Assembly: GCA_009778325.1 (NCBI GenBank)
Contig: WRJZ01000047.1
Span: 18,171-82,170, forward strand
Length of the DNA stretch: 64,000 bases
Direction: 5' to 3'
DNA from: Candidatus Endomicrobium neocapritermitis
Lineage (GTDB): Bacteria > Elusimicrobiota > Endomicrobiia > Endomicrobiales > Endomicrobiaceae
Part shown: positions 35,296 through 43,487 of the stretch, one piece after another
Layout of the letters: each line of letters begins with the position of its first letter
Numbering within the stretch: the stretch's first letter is position 1
Position numbers and translations under genes: made by a program
Notes under the pieces: generated by a model
Told to the model about the DNA's origin: nothing
The model's input: only the letters and a program-made list of their open reading frames with translations
Databases searched by the model: none

Positions 35296-36258
35296 GTGGC
35301 GATTACCTATAAAAAAGCGGGCGTGGATATTGATGCCGGAAATGAGCTTGTTAAAAGAATAAGAAAAAAATTTCCTAAAATCGGAGGCTTTGGCGGATTG
35401 TTTCCGATAGCAGGCACGAAATATAATATTGTCAGTTCTACCGACGGAGTAGGTACAAAGCTTAAGATAGCTTTTCTGCTTAATAAGCATGACACCGTCG
35501 GAATAGATTTAGTTGCCATGAATGTCAATGATTTAATCTGCTGCGGCGCAAAACCGCTGTTTTTTCTTGATTATTTTGCGTGCGGCAAGCTGAACGTTGA
35601 TCAGGCTGAAAATGTGATAAAAGGAATTGCCGAAGGGTGTAAGCAGGCCGGCGCGCAGCTTATAGGCGGAGAAACCGCGGAAATGCCAGGATTTTATAAA
35701 GACGGCGAATATGATTTGGCCGGTTTTTCAGTCGGAATTGTTGAAAAAGGCAAAGAAATTTCTGGTAAAAAAATTAAAGCCGGAGACGTGTTGATAGGGC
35801 TTCCTTCAAGCGGACCTCATTCAAACGGCTATTCCCTGATAAGAAAAATTTTTTCCGACGCGGAACTTAAAAAATATTCGAAACAGTTGCTTGCCCCGAC
35901 GAAAATTTACGTAAAAGAGATTTTGGCCGCCGTAAAAAAATTCAATTCAAAAAAAGAAAATATAACTGGCATAGCACATATAACAGGAGGAAGCTTTTAT
36001 GATAAAATAAAGAGAATCCTTCCGGATAATTGCCGGATTGTGATTGAAAAAAATTCATGGAAAGTACCTGAAGTATTTCAGATAATACAAAGAAACGGTA
36101 ATGTTCCCGAAGACGATATTTACAGGACTTTAAATATGGGAATAGGAATGGTTCTTATCGTTAAACCTGAAATTGCCGTTAAGGCAAAAAAGTTTTTTAA
36201 AGGCGCGAAGGCAATAGGATATGTAAAAAAAGGAATTAAAGGCGTAGAGATAATTTAA
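35296..36258 (+). CDS. purM: Phosphoribosylformylglycinamidine cyclo-ligase
   Basis: 320 residues from GTG 35296 with AAAAGGAG upstream. STDGVGTKLKIAF, DLVAMNVNDLICCGAKPLFFLDYFA and GGETAEMPGFY are AIR synthetase signatures. It closes the imidazole ring to form AIR. It is followed after twelve bases by the TIR-like gene, and both look co-transcribed. Confidence 0.95.
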   Translation: MAITYKKAGVDIDAGNELVKRIRKKFPKIGGFGGLFPIAGTKYNIVSSTDGVGTKLKIAFLLNKHDTVGIDLVAMNVNDLICCGAKPLFFLDYFACGKLNVDQAENVIKGIAEGCKQAGAQLIGGETAEMPGFYKDGEYDLAGFSVGIVEKGKEISGKKIKAGDVLIGLPSSGPHSNGYSLIRKIFSDAELKKYSKQLLAPTKIYVKEILAAVKKFNSKKENITGIAHITGGSFYDKIKRILPDNCRIVIEKNSWKVPEVFQIIQRNGNVPEDDIYRTLNMGIGMVLIVKPEIAVKAKKFFKGAKAIGYVKKGIKGVEII

Positions 36259-36270
36259 GGCGGTGAGGAT

Positions 36271-37272
36271 ATGGAAAAAGAGATGATTATAGAGTCGTTG
36301 GATAAGTTTATAAGCAATATTGACGTCATTCAAGCTGAAAGCGGGCCTAAATCAAACGATTTTGTTAAATGGGTAAGAGATGTCAAGCAGTTTATTGAAA
36401 AGGCTTTCGGCGCGGAGCATCCGCAGCTTAGAGCGCTCAGAAAAATTGATTATTATCCGAAACAATTTGATATTCTTTCGTCTGAGTCAGCCTTTAAAAA
36501 AGCATGGATTGAAGGTTTAATGCAGGCAAAAGCCATTCTTGAAGGACTTAGAACCGATGTTGCAGGCGTTCTTCCGAAAGAGGAAAAACAAGAAGAAGTT
36601 AAAGAGAAAGTTAAAACTGTTGTTGAAGAACCTCAAAGTGTCGATATAAAGACAGAGACGGTTATCAATAAGCCGGCGCCTCAGGAACCTCCTGACGCCG
36701 CTCCGGATATGGACATTGAAATTGTAAAGCCTGTGGAGATTGTTGAAGAAATAATTGCTAAAAATGTTGAAGAAACACCTGTTAAAAATAAGGTTAAGGC
36801 GGAAGAAAAGAAGGAGTCTGTCATGAAAAAAGGTAAAAAAGTTCTCCTAGTTAATATACAAGACGCAAAATTAAATGAAAACATTTTTATGTTCATAAAA
36901 AATATGGGATATGAGCCGGTTGTAGTTGACCATAGTACGGAAGGGGATTCTTTTATAACGGATGTCATGAGCAGTTCAATAGATGAGGAGGCTGCTTATG
37001 CCATAATTCACTGGAACGGAGATGTTGAGTGCGGCGGCAAAAAACTTCCAAAACCGTGCGCTATATTCAGCACCGGGTATTATGTGGCAAAACTTACGAA
37101 TAAAAAAGTCTTGATAATTACATATGACGATATATATTCTAATGACGAGAACTACAAAGGGTTGAATTTTCTTGTCATTGACGATATCTATGAGCTTATG
37201 GAATTGAAACTGGCAAAAGAAATGGATGCCGCCGGTTTGAACATAGATTTTAATTTCTTAAAGAAGAAATAA
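36271..37272 (+). CDS. CAP12/PCTIR-like (PF10137-type) TIR domain protein
   Basis: 333 residues in three parts. Residues 1-105 resemble the helical N-terminal region of PF10137 proteins (FVKWVRDVKQFIEKAFGAEHPQ, then AFKKAWIEGLMQAKAIL). Residues 105-185 are a Glu/Lys/Pro/Val linker. Residues 186-333 are the TIR-like domain (KKVLLVNI, GYEPVVVDH, then the final LAKEMDAAGLNIDFN). PF10137 domains act as NADases in CBASS/Pycsar defence. Here the segment matching the catalytic-Glu helix (FELGYF-type) reads FSTGYY, with Ser267 in place of Glu, so activity is doubtful. GGTGAGG precedes the ATG. It sits between purM and purN; no cyclase or other defence gene is near. Confidence 0.65.
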   Translation: MEKEMIIESLDKFISNIDVIQAESGPKSNDFVKWVRDVKQFIEKAFGAEHPQLRALRKIDYYPKQFDILSSESAFKKAWIEGLMQAKAILEGLRTDVAGVLPKEEKQEEVKEKVKTVVEEPQSVDIKTETVINKPAPQEPPDAAPDMDIEIVKPVEIVEEIIAKNVEETPVKNKVKAEEKKESVMKKGKKVLLVNIQDAKLNENIFMFIKNMGYEPVVVDHSTEGDSFITDVMSSSIDEEAAYAIIHWNGDVECGGKKLPKPCAIFSTGYYVAKLTNKKVLIITYDDIYSNDENYKGLNFLVIDDIYELMELKLAKEMDAAGLNIDFNFLKKK

Positions 37273-37375
37273 GATTAATATAAAAGATGCTGAATGTTGG
37301 TGGCACCGCCTGTTCATACGAGCGTAAAGCTGTGGATAGGCGGTTTCATATGTATATCATTAAGGAAACTTGTAA

Positions 37376-37969
37376 ATGAAAAAAATTGCGGTTTTAGTGT
37401 CAGGCAGCGGTTCAAATATGCAGGCAATAATTGACTCTACTAAAAAAGGGATTCTTAAAGGAGTCGCCGAAGTTGTTTTGGTTGTTTCAAACAGATGCGA
37501 CGCGTTTGCTTTGCAGAGGTCGAAGAGAGAAGATATTAAGTCAGCTTGTTTTGAAAGAAAAAATTTTGAAAATGAAGATTCGTATAATAAGGCTGTTTTA
37601 AAAGAGCTTAAAAACAGCCATGCGGACATAATATGCCTTGCGGGATATATGAGGATTCTGGGTAAAAATATCGTCAATGCTTATCATGGAAGGATTTTAA
37701 ATATTCATCCGGCTTTGCTGCCGAAATACGGCGGAAAAGGTATGTACGGGCATTTTGTGCATCAGGCCGTTATTGACGGCAGAGAGAAACAATCCGGCGC
37801 TACCGCGCATTTTGTCGATGAGAATTATGATACGGGAAAAATAATTATACAAAAAGAAGTTCCCGTTTTTGAAAATGACACGCAGGAAACTTTAGCTAAA
37901 AGAGTGCTTGAAGCCGAGCATCAGATTTATCAGCAGGCAATAAAAAAAGTCATAGAAAATTTTAAATAA
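37376..37969 (+). CDS. purN: Phosphoribosylglycinamide formyltransferase
   Basis: 197 residues with AAGGAAA upstream. VLVSGSGSNMQAI binds substrate; NIHPALLPKYGGKGMYGHFVHQAV contains the catalytic Asn-His pair, and HFVDENYDTGKII the catalytic Asp. It formylates GAR using 10-formyl-THF. The 103-base gap before it holds a perfect ACCGCCT...AGGCGGT stem (about 37306-37344) of unknown role. Confidence 0.95.
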   Translation: MKKIAVLVSGSGSNMQAIIDSTKKGILKGVAEVVLVVSNRCDAFALQRSKREDIKSACFERKNFENEDSYNKAVLKELKNSHADIICLAGYMRILGKNIVNAYHGRILNIHPALLPKYGGKGMYGHFVHQAVIDGREKQSGATAHFVDENYDTGKIIIQKEVPVFENDTQETLAKRVLEAEHQIYQQAIKKVIENFK

Positions 37970-37970
37970 A

Positions 37971-38084
37971 GAAGAGTGAAAAGTGGAGAGTGAAGAGTGA
38001 AAATACGGCGTTATCCGTTTTTGCAGAGGCAAAGCCTCAGTAAAAACACTTTATCTTCACTCTCCACTCTTAACTCTTCACTCT
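37971..38084. repeat. Palindromic element, GAGTGAA-type arms
   Basis: Left arm gaagagtgaaaagtggagag, right arm ttcactctccactcttaact. The core is one long hairpin, GTTTTTGCAGAGGC...GCCTCAGTAAAAAC, instead of two. It lies between purN and purB. Confidence 0.85.
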
Positions 38085-38104
38085 GTTGTTAAAAGGAGTT
38101 AACA

Positions 38105-39400
38105 ATGATACCGCGTTATACGAAGCCGGAAATGGCGGAAATTTGGTCTGATAAAAACAGATTCAAAAAAATGCTGGAAGTTGAAATTTTTGCAGCGGAA
38201 GCGATGATTCCGTTGGGAATAGTTCCGAAAAAAGCGGTAGAAGTTATAAAGAAAAAAGCAAAGATTGACGTCAAAAGAATTAATGAAATTGAACGCACTG
38301 TTAAGCATGACGTTATAGCTTTTTTGACAGCGGTTGCCGAAACAACCGGGTCTGAAGGCAGATTTTTGCATCTGGGAATGACTTCTTCCGATGTTTTGGA
38401 TACCGCGACAGGCGCGCAGCTTCGGCAGTCAACCCAACTTTTAATAACCGAGACAAAAAAATTGGCGGCTTTAATTGCGAAGCTTGCTAAAAAGTATAAA
38501 ATGACGCCTGTAATCGGCAGAACGCATGGCGTTCATGCCGAGCCCATGACATTCGGTTTAAAAGCGGCGTCATGGTATTGCGAGATAGAAAGAAATATAA
38601 AAAGATTGGAATCTGCCCTTGAAACAGTGAGCTACGGAAAAATATCCGGCGCTGTCGGAACAATGGCGCATTTAAGTCCGAAGGTGGAAGCTTATGTGTG
38701 TAAGAAAATGGGCTTGAAGCCTGAGCCTGTTTCAACACAGATTATTCCCAGAGACAGACATTCTGTTTACTTTTCAACATTGGCTCATCTCGGCGCGTCG
38801 CTTGAAAGAATTGCCGTGGAAATAAGACATTTGCAAAGGACTGAAGTTTCCGAGGCGGAAGAGCCTTTTACCGAAGGGCAGAAAGGTTCGTCGGCAATGC
38901 CGCATAAAAGAAATCCCATAATATCCGAAAATATCTGCGGTCTCGCAAGGCTTCTCAGAGGATACGCGCTAACCGCCATGGAGAATATTGCTTTGTGGCA
39001 TGAAAGAGATATAAGTCACTCTTCCACCGAAAGAATCATGTTTCCGGATGCGTCGATAGTAATGCATTACATGCTTGTAAGAATGCAAACATTGATTGCC
39101 GGACTTAACGTTTATCCTAAAAACATGCAGAGTAATCTTGATAAAACAAAAGACGTTATTTTTTCCGGGACTCTTTTATTGTCGCTTGTTGATAAAGGGC
39201 TTTCGAGAGAAGACGCTTATGCAATGGTGCAGGCGGCAGCTTTTGACGCAAGAAAAAATAAAACTTCCCTTGAAGAAGCGTGTTCAAGAAGTAAGAGTAT
39301 AACAAAATACCTTACAATATCTGAGATCAAAAAAGCTTTCGATGTGAAATCACAATTTAAAAATATAGATTATATCTTCAAAAGAACATTTAAGGGATAG
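38105..39400 (+). CDS. purB: Adenylosuccinate lyase
   Basis: 431 residues. The fumarase/aspartase superfamily signature GSSAMPHKRNPI is clear (about residue 262), with TSSDVLDTATG and GRTHGVHAEPMTFG holding substrate and catalytic His. It removes fumarate in two purine steps (SAICAR and adenylosuccinate). AAAAGGAG precedes the ATG. It is the last purine gene of the run. Confidence 0.96.
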   Translation: MIPRYTKPEMAEIWSDKNRFKKMLEVEIFAAEAMIPLGIVPKKAVEVIKKKAKIDVKRINEIERTVKHDVIAFLTAVAETTGSEGRFLHLGMTSSDVLDTATGAQLRQSTQLLITETKKLAALIAKLAKKYKMTPVIGRTHGVHAEPMTFGLKAASWYCEIERNIKRLESALETVSYGKISGAVGTMAHLSPKVEAYVCKKMGLKPEPVSTQIIPRDRHSVYFSTLAHLGASLERIAVEIRHLQRTEVSEAEEPFTEGQKGSSAMPHKRNPIISENICGLARLLRGYALTAMENIALWHERDISHSSTERIMFPDASIVMHYMLVRMQTLIAGLNVYPKNMQSNLDKTKDVIFSGTLLLSLVDKGLSREDAYAMVQAAAFDARKNKTSLEEACSRSKSITKYLTISEIKKAFDVKSQFKNIDYIFKRTFKG

Positions 39401-39402
39401 AT

Positions 39403-40224
39403 ATGAGTAAAAATATTAATGTTCAGGGTGTAGATATATCGGTATTATCTGATAAAAAAGAAGAGTATATTTCTCTCACAGATATGGCGAAATATAAAAA
39501 TAGAGAGAATATGGGTCTTGTAATATCTCATTGGCTAAGCACTCGTTATACGGTAGAATTTCTTGGCTGCTGGGAGCGATTTAATAATCCGAATTTTAAC
39601 CTTACGGAATTCAGTAAGGTTAAAAATGAAAGCGGAAGCAACGGTTTTGTATTATCCGCTAAGCAGTGGATTGAAAAAACAAATGCAATAGGCATTACAT
39701 CAAAATCCGGCCGTTACGGAGGCGGGACTTTTGCTCACAGTGATATCGCTTTTGAGTTTGCCACTTGGTTAAGCGCGGAATTTAAATTTTATCTTATAAA
39801 AGAGTTTCAGCGTTTAAAAACAGAAGAGCAAAAGAAGTTATCGCTTGAATGGAATTTGCAAAGAACTATTTCAAAAGTAAATTATCATATTCATACCGAC
39901 GCTATAAAACAGCATATCATTCCGCCGGCATTAACAAAAGAACAAATAAATACCGTATATGCTTCGGAAGCTGATCTGTTAAATGTTGCTTTGTTTGGCA
40001 AAACAGCTTTACAGTGGCGTAAAGAAAAGCCGAAAGCAAAAGGCAATATCAGAGACGACGCCACATTAGAGCAGCTTGTAGTGCTGTCTAACTTAGAAAG
40101 TATAAATGCTTTACTTATAGGTCAAAACTTACCGCAAAAAGAAAGGCTTCTAATCCTAAATCAAACGGCAATAACGCAATTAAAATCTTTACTTGATAAT
40201 AAACAAATTTTGAAATTGAAATAA
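39403..40224 (+). CDS. KilA-N domain protein
   Basis: 273 residues beginning two bases after purB. The N-terminal half has the KilA-N pattern: ISLTDMAKYKN, WLSTRYTVEFLGCWE, then GGTFAHSDIAFEFATWLSAEFKFYLIKEF. KilA-N is a DNA-binding domain common in phage and mobile-element proteins. The C-terminal half is helical and not recognised. Most likely an accessory gene that landed behind the purine operon; no integrase or phage neighbours were seen. Confidence 0.85.
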   Translation: MSKNINVQGVDISVLSDKKEEYISLTDMAKYKNRENMGLVISHWLSTRYTVEFLGCWERFNNPNFNLTEFSKVKNESGSNGFVLSAKQWIEKTNAIGITSKSGRYGGGTFAHSDIAFEFATWLSAEFKFYLIKEFQRLKTEEQKKLSLEWNLQRTISKVNYHIHTDAIKQHIIPPALTKEQINTVYASEADLLNVALFGKTALQWRKEKPKAKGNIRDDATLEQLVVLSNLESINALLIGQNLPQKERLLILNQTAITQLKSLLDNKQILKLK

Positions 40225-40263
40225 ATATTCTCAACGAAAATAAAATAAAAGAGGAACTTTGAA

Positions 40264-43200
40264 ATGTCTGAATCGAAAGTAAATTATTTTTTGCAGGACG
40301 ACGGCGCTTTTGTAATTGAGAATTATAATGCGGCGCCGGCTTTTTCAAGTTTTTTTCCCGGAATAGCCGGTATTAAAGGAATCCCGATGTGGGCTTTTTA
40401 TGTCAACAGAGCGCAGGGGATAGCGTCGTTTGGAATAAAAAATAAAAATTATTCGATTATGGAGTTTTATCCGGCAAATACTTCTTACAGTCTCGTTTCA
40501 ACTTTCGGATTCAGAACATTTCTTAAAATTAAAAAGTCTGGCAAAACCGTTAATTATGAAGCTTTCCGCGTTAATCCGTGCTATGACGTGAAACAGACTA
40601 TGTACATAACTTCATGCGATATGGCGATTGAAGAAATTAACGAAACTTTGGGCATAAAAACTACGGTAAGATACGCGACTCTCCCGAATGAGCCTATAGC
40701 GGCGATTATAAGAGCAGTTACGGTTGAAAATATTTCCAAATCAAATCTTGAAATTGAAATTGCAGACGGTATGCCGAAACTTATTCCTTATTATGTAAAC
40801 CAGTGGGCGCAAAAATTTATGAGCACCACGATTCAGGCTTGGACTACGGTTGATAATTTTGAGAAAACCGGAAATCCTTTTTTTCGTCTGAAAGTTGATA
40901 CCGCGGACAGCGCGGAAGTCGTTGAAATCCGCGAAGGAAATTTTTATTTCGGTTATGCCAATGATAAGAATGTAAAGAAAGCAAATGTCGTTATAAACCC
41001 CGAAGTTTTGTTCGGAAGCGATTTGAGCTTTGAATATCCTCAAAATTTTTTCTCATATGATAAACCTTTCAAATATCCGAAAAGCCAGTTTGCTTCTAAC
41101 AAATATCCATGCGCGTTCAGCCTTCACTCCGCAAAGCTTGCGCCAAAGCAAAATTTTACGCTTTATTCCATGACAGGCCATATTGACAGCGTGAGTTCAT
41201 TGAACTCTTTTATCAAAAAAGCGGGTTCGGCTAAATATTTTGAATCGAAAATCGAAGAAAATAAAAAACTTATACGCGATATAACAAGCAATGTTACAAC
41301 GAAATCAGCGTTTGTAAATTTTGATAATTACTGCAAACAGATGTATCTGGACAATGTTTTAAGGGGCGGTTATCCTATAACTTTTGAAGACGGCGGCAGG
41401 AAAACATCGTATTATGTGTATTCAAGAAAGCACGGCGACCTTGAAAGAGACTATAATGAATTCCAGCTGTCGCCGAATTATTATTCGCAGGGCAACGGAA
41501 ATTTCAGGGATATAAACCAGAACAGAAGAAAAGATATTTTCTTTAATCCTGAAATCGGTGCGAGCGCTTTGAAATATTTTTACAACCTTATTCAAATTGA
41601 CGGAAATAATCCTCTGGTTGTCAAAGGCGCGTATTTTGTAATTGACAGCGCAAAAGAATATTACAAAGATATAGACGCTCAGATAGTTGATAAATCCGGC
41701 AAAAAGAAAGCTGAAGAATTTTTTAAAAAGGGGTTTGAGCCGGGCCAGCTTGCAATGTTTGTCGCTAAAGAAAAAATTAAAATAAAAATTAAACTTGAAG
41801 ATTTTGTCGCGAAGTGCGTTACGTCGGCTTTGGAAGTTAATGACGCCGATCACGGCGAAGGTTTTTGGGTTGACCACTGGACATACAATCAGGATTTGCT
41901 GGACAGCTTTTTGGCGATATATCCGGAGAAAGAGAACGAAGTTCTTTTTAAAGACAAATCTTTTATTTATTATGACTGCAATCATTATGTTTTGCCACGC
42001 GACAGAAAACATGTTTTTTTTGACGGAAAAGTCAGAAGATACGGAGCTGTGGCAAAAAGCGATGAAAAAGATGCTTTAATTAAATCGAGAAAAGTTAACC
42101 CGCATGCTTTGAGAACAAAAGACGGCAAAGGCGAAGTGTATAAAAATAACCTTGCGTCAAAATTTTTGACGATGATTGCGATAAAAACTGCTACTTTAGA
42201 CCCTGACGGCATAGGAATAGAAATGGAGTCGGACAAACCGGGCTGGTATGACTCTCTTAACGGGCTGCCGGGCATTTTCGGTTCGTCAACAAGCGAAACT
42301 TTTGAACTTAAGCGCTTTGCATTGTATTTCAGGGAAGTGTTGAAAAAGAATGCTTCGGAAAAAATTTCCGTGCCTTCTGAAGCCGCTAAATTAATTATCG
42401 GTCTTTCGGATTTATTTAAAAAGAAGGCGAATGCCTTTGATTTCTGGGATAAAGCAGCTTCTTTGAAAGAAGAATACAGAAAAAAAGTTGTAATGGGAAT
42501 AAAAGGCGATGAAAGAGTCTTTGACTCGGAATATGTAATAAAATTTTTGGAAAACGTACTTAAGAAAATAAACGAAGGATTGAAAAAAGCGGTTGAACCT
42601 AAGAGCGGTCTTTATTATACTTATTTCAGTTATGAAGCCGTTAAATATCAGCCGATAAACTCTAAAAATATAAAAGGTTTGCCGTGCGTAAAAATCACGT
42701 CGTTTAAACGTCATCCGCTTCCTTTATTTTTAGAAGGCGAAGTTCATTATATGAGGTCTGAAACAAATAAAGATACGCTTTTAAAACATGTGCGCAGCAT
42801 GAGAAAAAGCGGTGTTTATGACCAAAAACTCGGAATGTTTAAAGTAAATGAGAATCTAAAACAGGAAAGCCTTGAAATCGGAAGAACAAGAGTGTTTAAC
42901 CGCGGCTGGCTTGAGAATGAATCCGTGTTTTTGCATATGGCTTACAAATATCTTTTGGAAATTCTTAAAGCCAGATTATATGATGAGTTTTTCAAAGAAA
43001 TAAAAACAGGGTTTGTATGTTTTGCAGATCCGAAAATTTATAAGAGAAGCATTCTTGAAAACTCTTCATTTATATGTTCAAGCGCTTTTCCAGATAAGGA
43101 AAACCACGGGAGAGGTTTTATCGCAAGGCTCAGCGGTTCTACGGTTGAATTTATCGATATGTGGATGAGAATGACAATGGGTGAAAAACCGTTCACGTAT

Positions 43201-43476
43201 TCCGGAGGTAAACTTAAATTTGAGCTAAAACCGGTTTTAAATTCAGGCTTTTTTGACAAAGAAGGAAAATTTTCTTTTAAGATGTTCTCAAAGACCGATG
43301 TGATATATATAAATCCTTCAAGAAAAAACACATATTCAAAAGACGCCGGCATTAAAAAGCTTGAGATACTGTGGAAAGACGGCAAAAAACAGGTTGTAGA
43401 CGGCAGCGTTGTTGAAGGAAAAGACGCGGAAAAAATAAGAGAAGTTTTTGCGAAATCCATAAAAGTTTATTTGTAA
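40264..43476 (+). CDS. Large GH94-like (cellobiose/oligoglucan phosphorylase-like) protein
   Basis: 1,070 residues without a signal peptide, so probably cytoplasmic; GAGGA precedes the ATG. The layout resembles glycoside phosphorylases of family 94: an N-terminal beta-sandwich-like part with AIIRAVTVENISKSNLEIEIADG, then a helical barrel with GFWVDHWTYNQDLLDSFLAIYPE. GWYDSLNGLPGIFG (660-673) is in the place of the GDWNDGLN-type loop, making Asp663 the best candidate for the general acid. Length is nearer to 1,2-beta-oligoglucan phosphorylases (about 1,100) than cellobiose phosphorylase (about 810). The substrate is not determined. It directly precedes the exported glycosidases, suggesting it splits sugars they release. 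Confidence 0.6.
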   Translation: MSESKVNYFLQDDGAFVIENYNAAPAFSSFFPGIAGIKGIPMWAFYVNRAQGIASFGIKNKNYSIMEFYPANTSYSLVSTFGFRTFLKIKKSGKTVNYEAFRVNPCYDVKQTMYITSCDMAIEEINETLGIKTTVRYATLPNEPIAAIIRAVTVENISKSNLEIEIADGMPKLIPYYVNQWAQKFMSTTIQAWTTVDNFEKTGNPFFRLKVDTADSAEVVEIREGNFYFGYANDKNVKKANVVINPEVLFGSDLSFEYPQNFFSYDKPFKYPKSQFASNKYPCAFSLHSAKLAPKQNFTLYSMTGHIDSVSSLNSFIKKAGSAKYFESKIEENKKLIRDITSNVTTKSAFVNFDNYCKQMYLDNVLRGGYPITFEDGGRKTSYYVYSRKHGDLERDYNEFQLSPNYYSQGNGNFRDINQNRRKDIFFNPEIGASALKYFYNLIQIDGNNPLVVKGAYFVIDSAKEYYKDIDAQIVDKSGKKKAEEFFKKGFEPGQLAMFVAKEKIKIKIKLEDFVAKCVTSALEVNDADHGEGFWVDHWTYNQDLLDSFLAIYPEKENEVLFKDKSFIYYDCNHYVLPRDRKHVFFDGKVRRYGAVAKSDEKDALIKSRKVNPHALRTKDGKGEVYKNNLASKFLTMIAIKTATLDPDGIGIEMESDKPGWYDSLNGLPGIFGSSTSETFELKRFALYFREVLKKNASEKISVPSEAAKLIIGLSDLFKKKANAFDFWDKAASLKEEYRKKVVMGIKGDERVFDSEYVIKFLENVLKKINEGLKKAVEPKSGLYYTYFSYEAVKYQPINSKNIKGLPCVKITSFKRHPLPLFLEGEVHYMRSETNKDTLLKHVRSMRKSGVYDQKLGMFKVNENLKQESLEIGRTRVFNRGWLENESVFLHMAYKYLLEILKARLYDEFFKEIKTGFVCFADPKIYKRSILENSSFICSSAFPDKENHGRGFIARLSGSTVEFIDMWMRMTMGEKPFTYSGGKLKFELKPVLNSGFFDKEGKFSFKMFSKTDVIYINPSRKNTYSKDAGIKKLEILWKDGKKQVVDGSVVEGKDAEKIREVFAKSIKVYL

Positions 43477-43487
43477 GAGGAAATTTG

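Noticed and set aside
37303..37345. GGTGGCACCGC followed by a stem before purN, resembling the T-box antiterminator motif
   Set aside because: Only about 30 bases separate it from the upstream stop, so there is no room for a specifier stem, and purN is not a T-box-regulated gene. Likely a chance match or a local hairpin.
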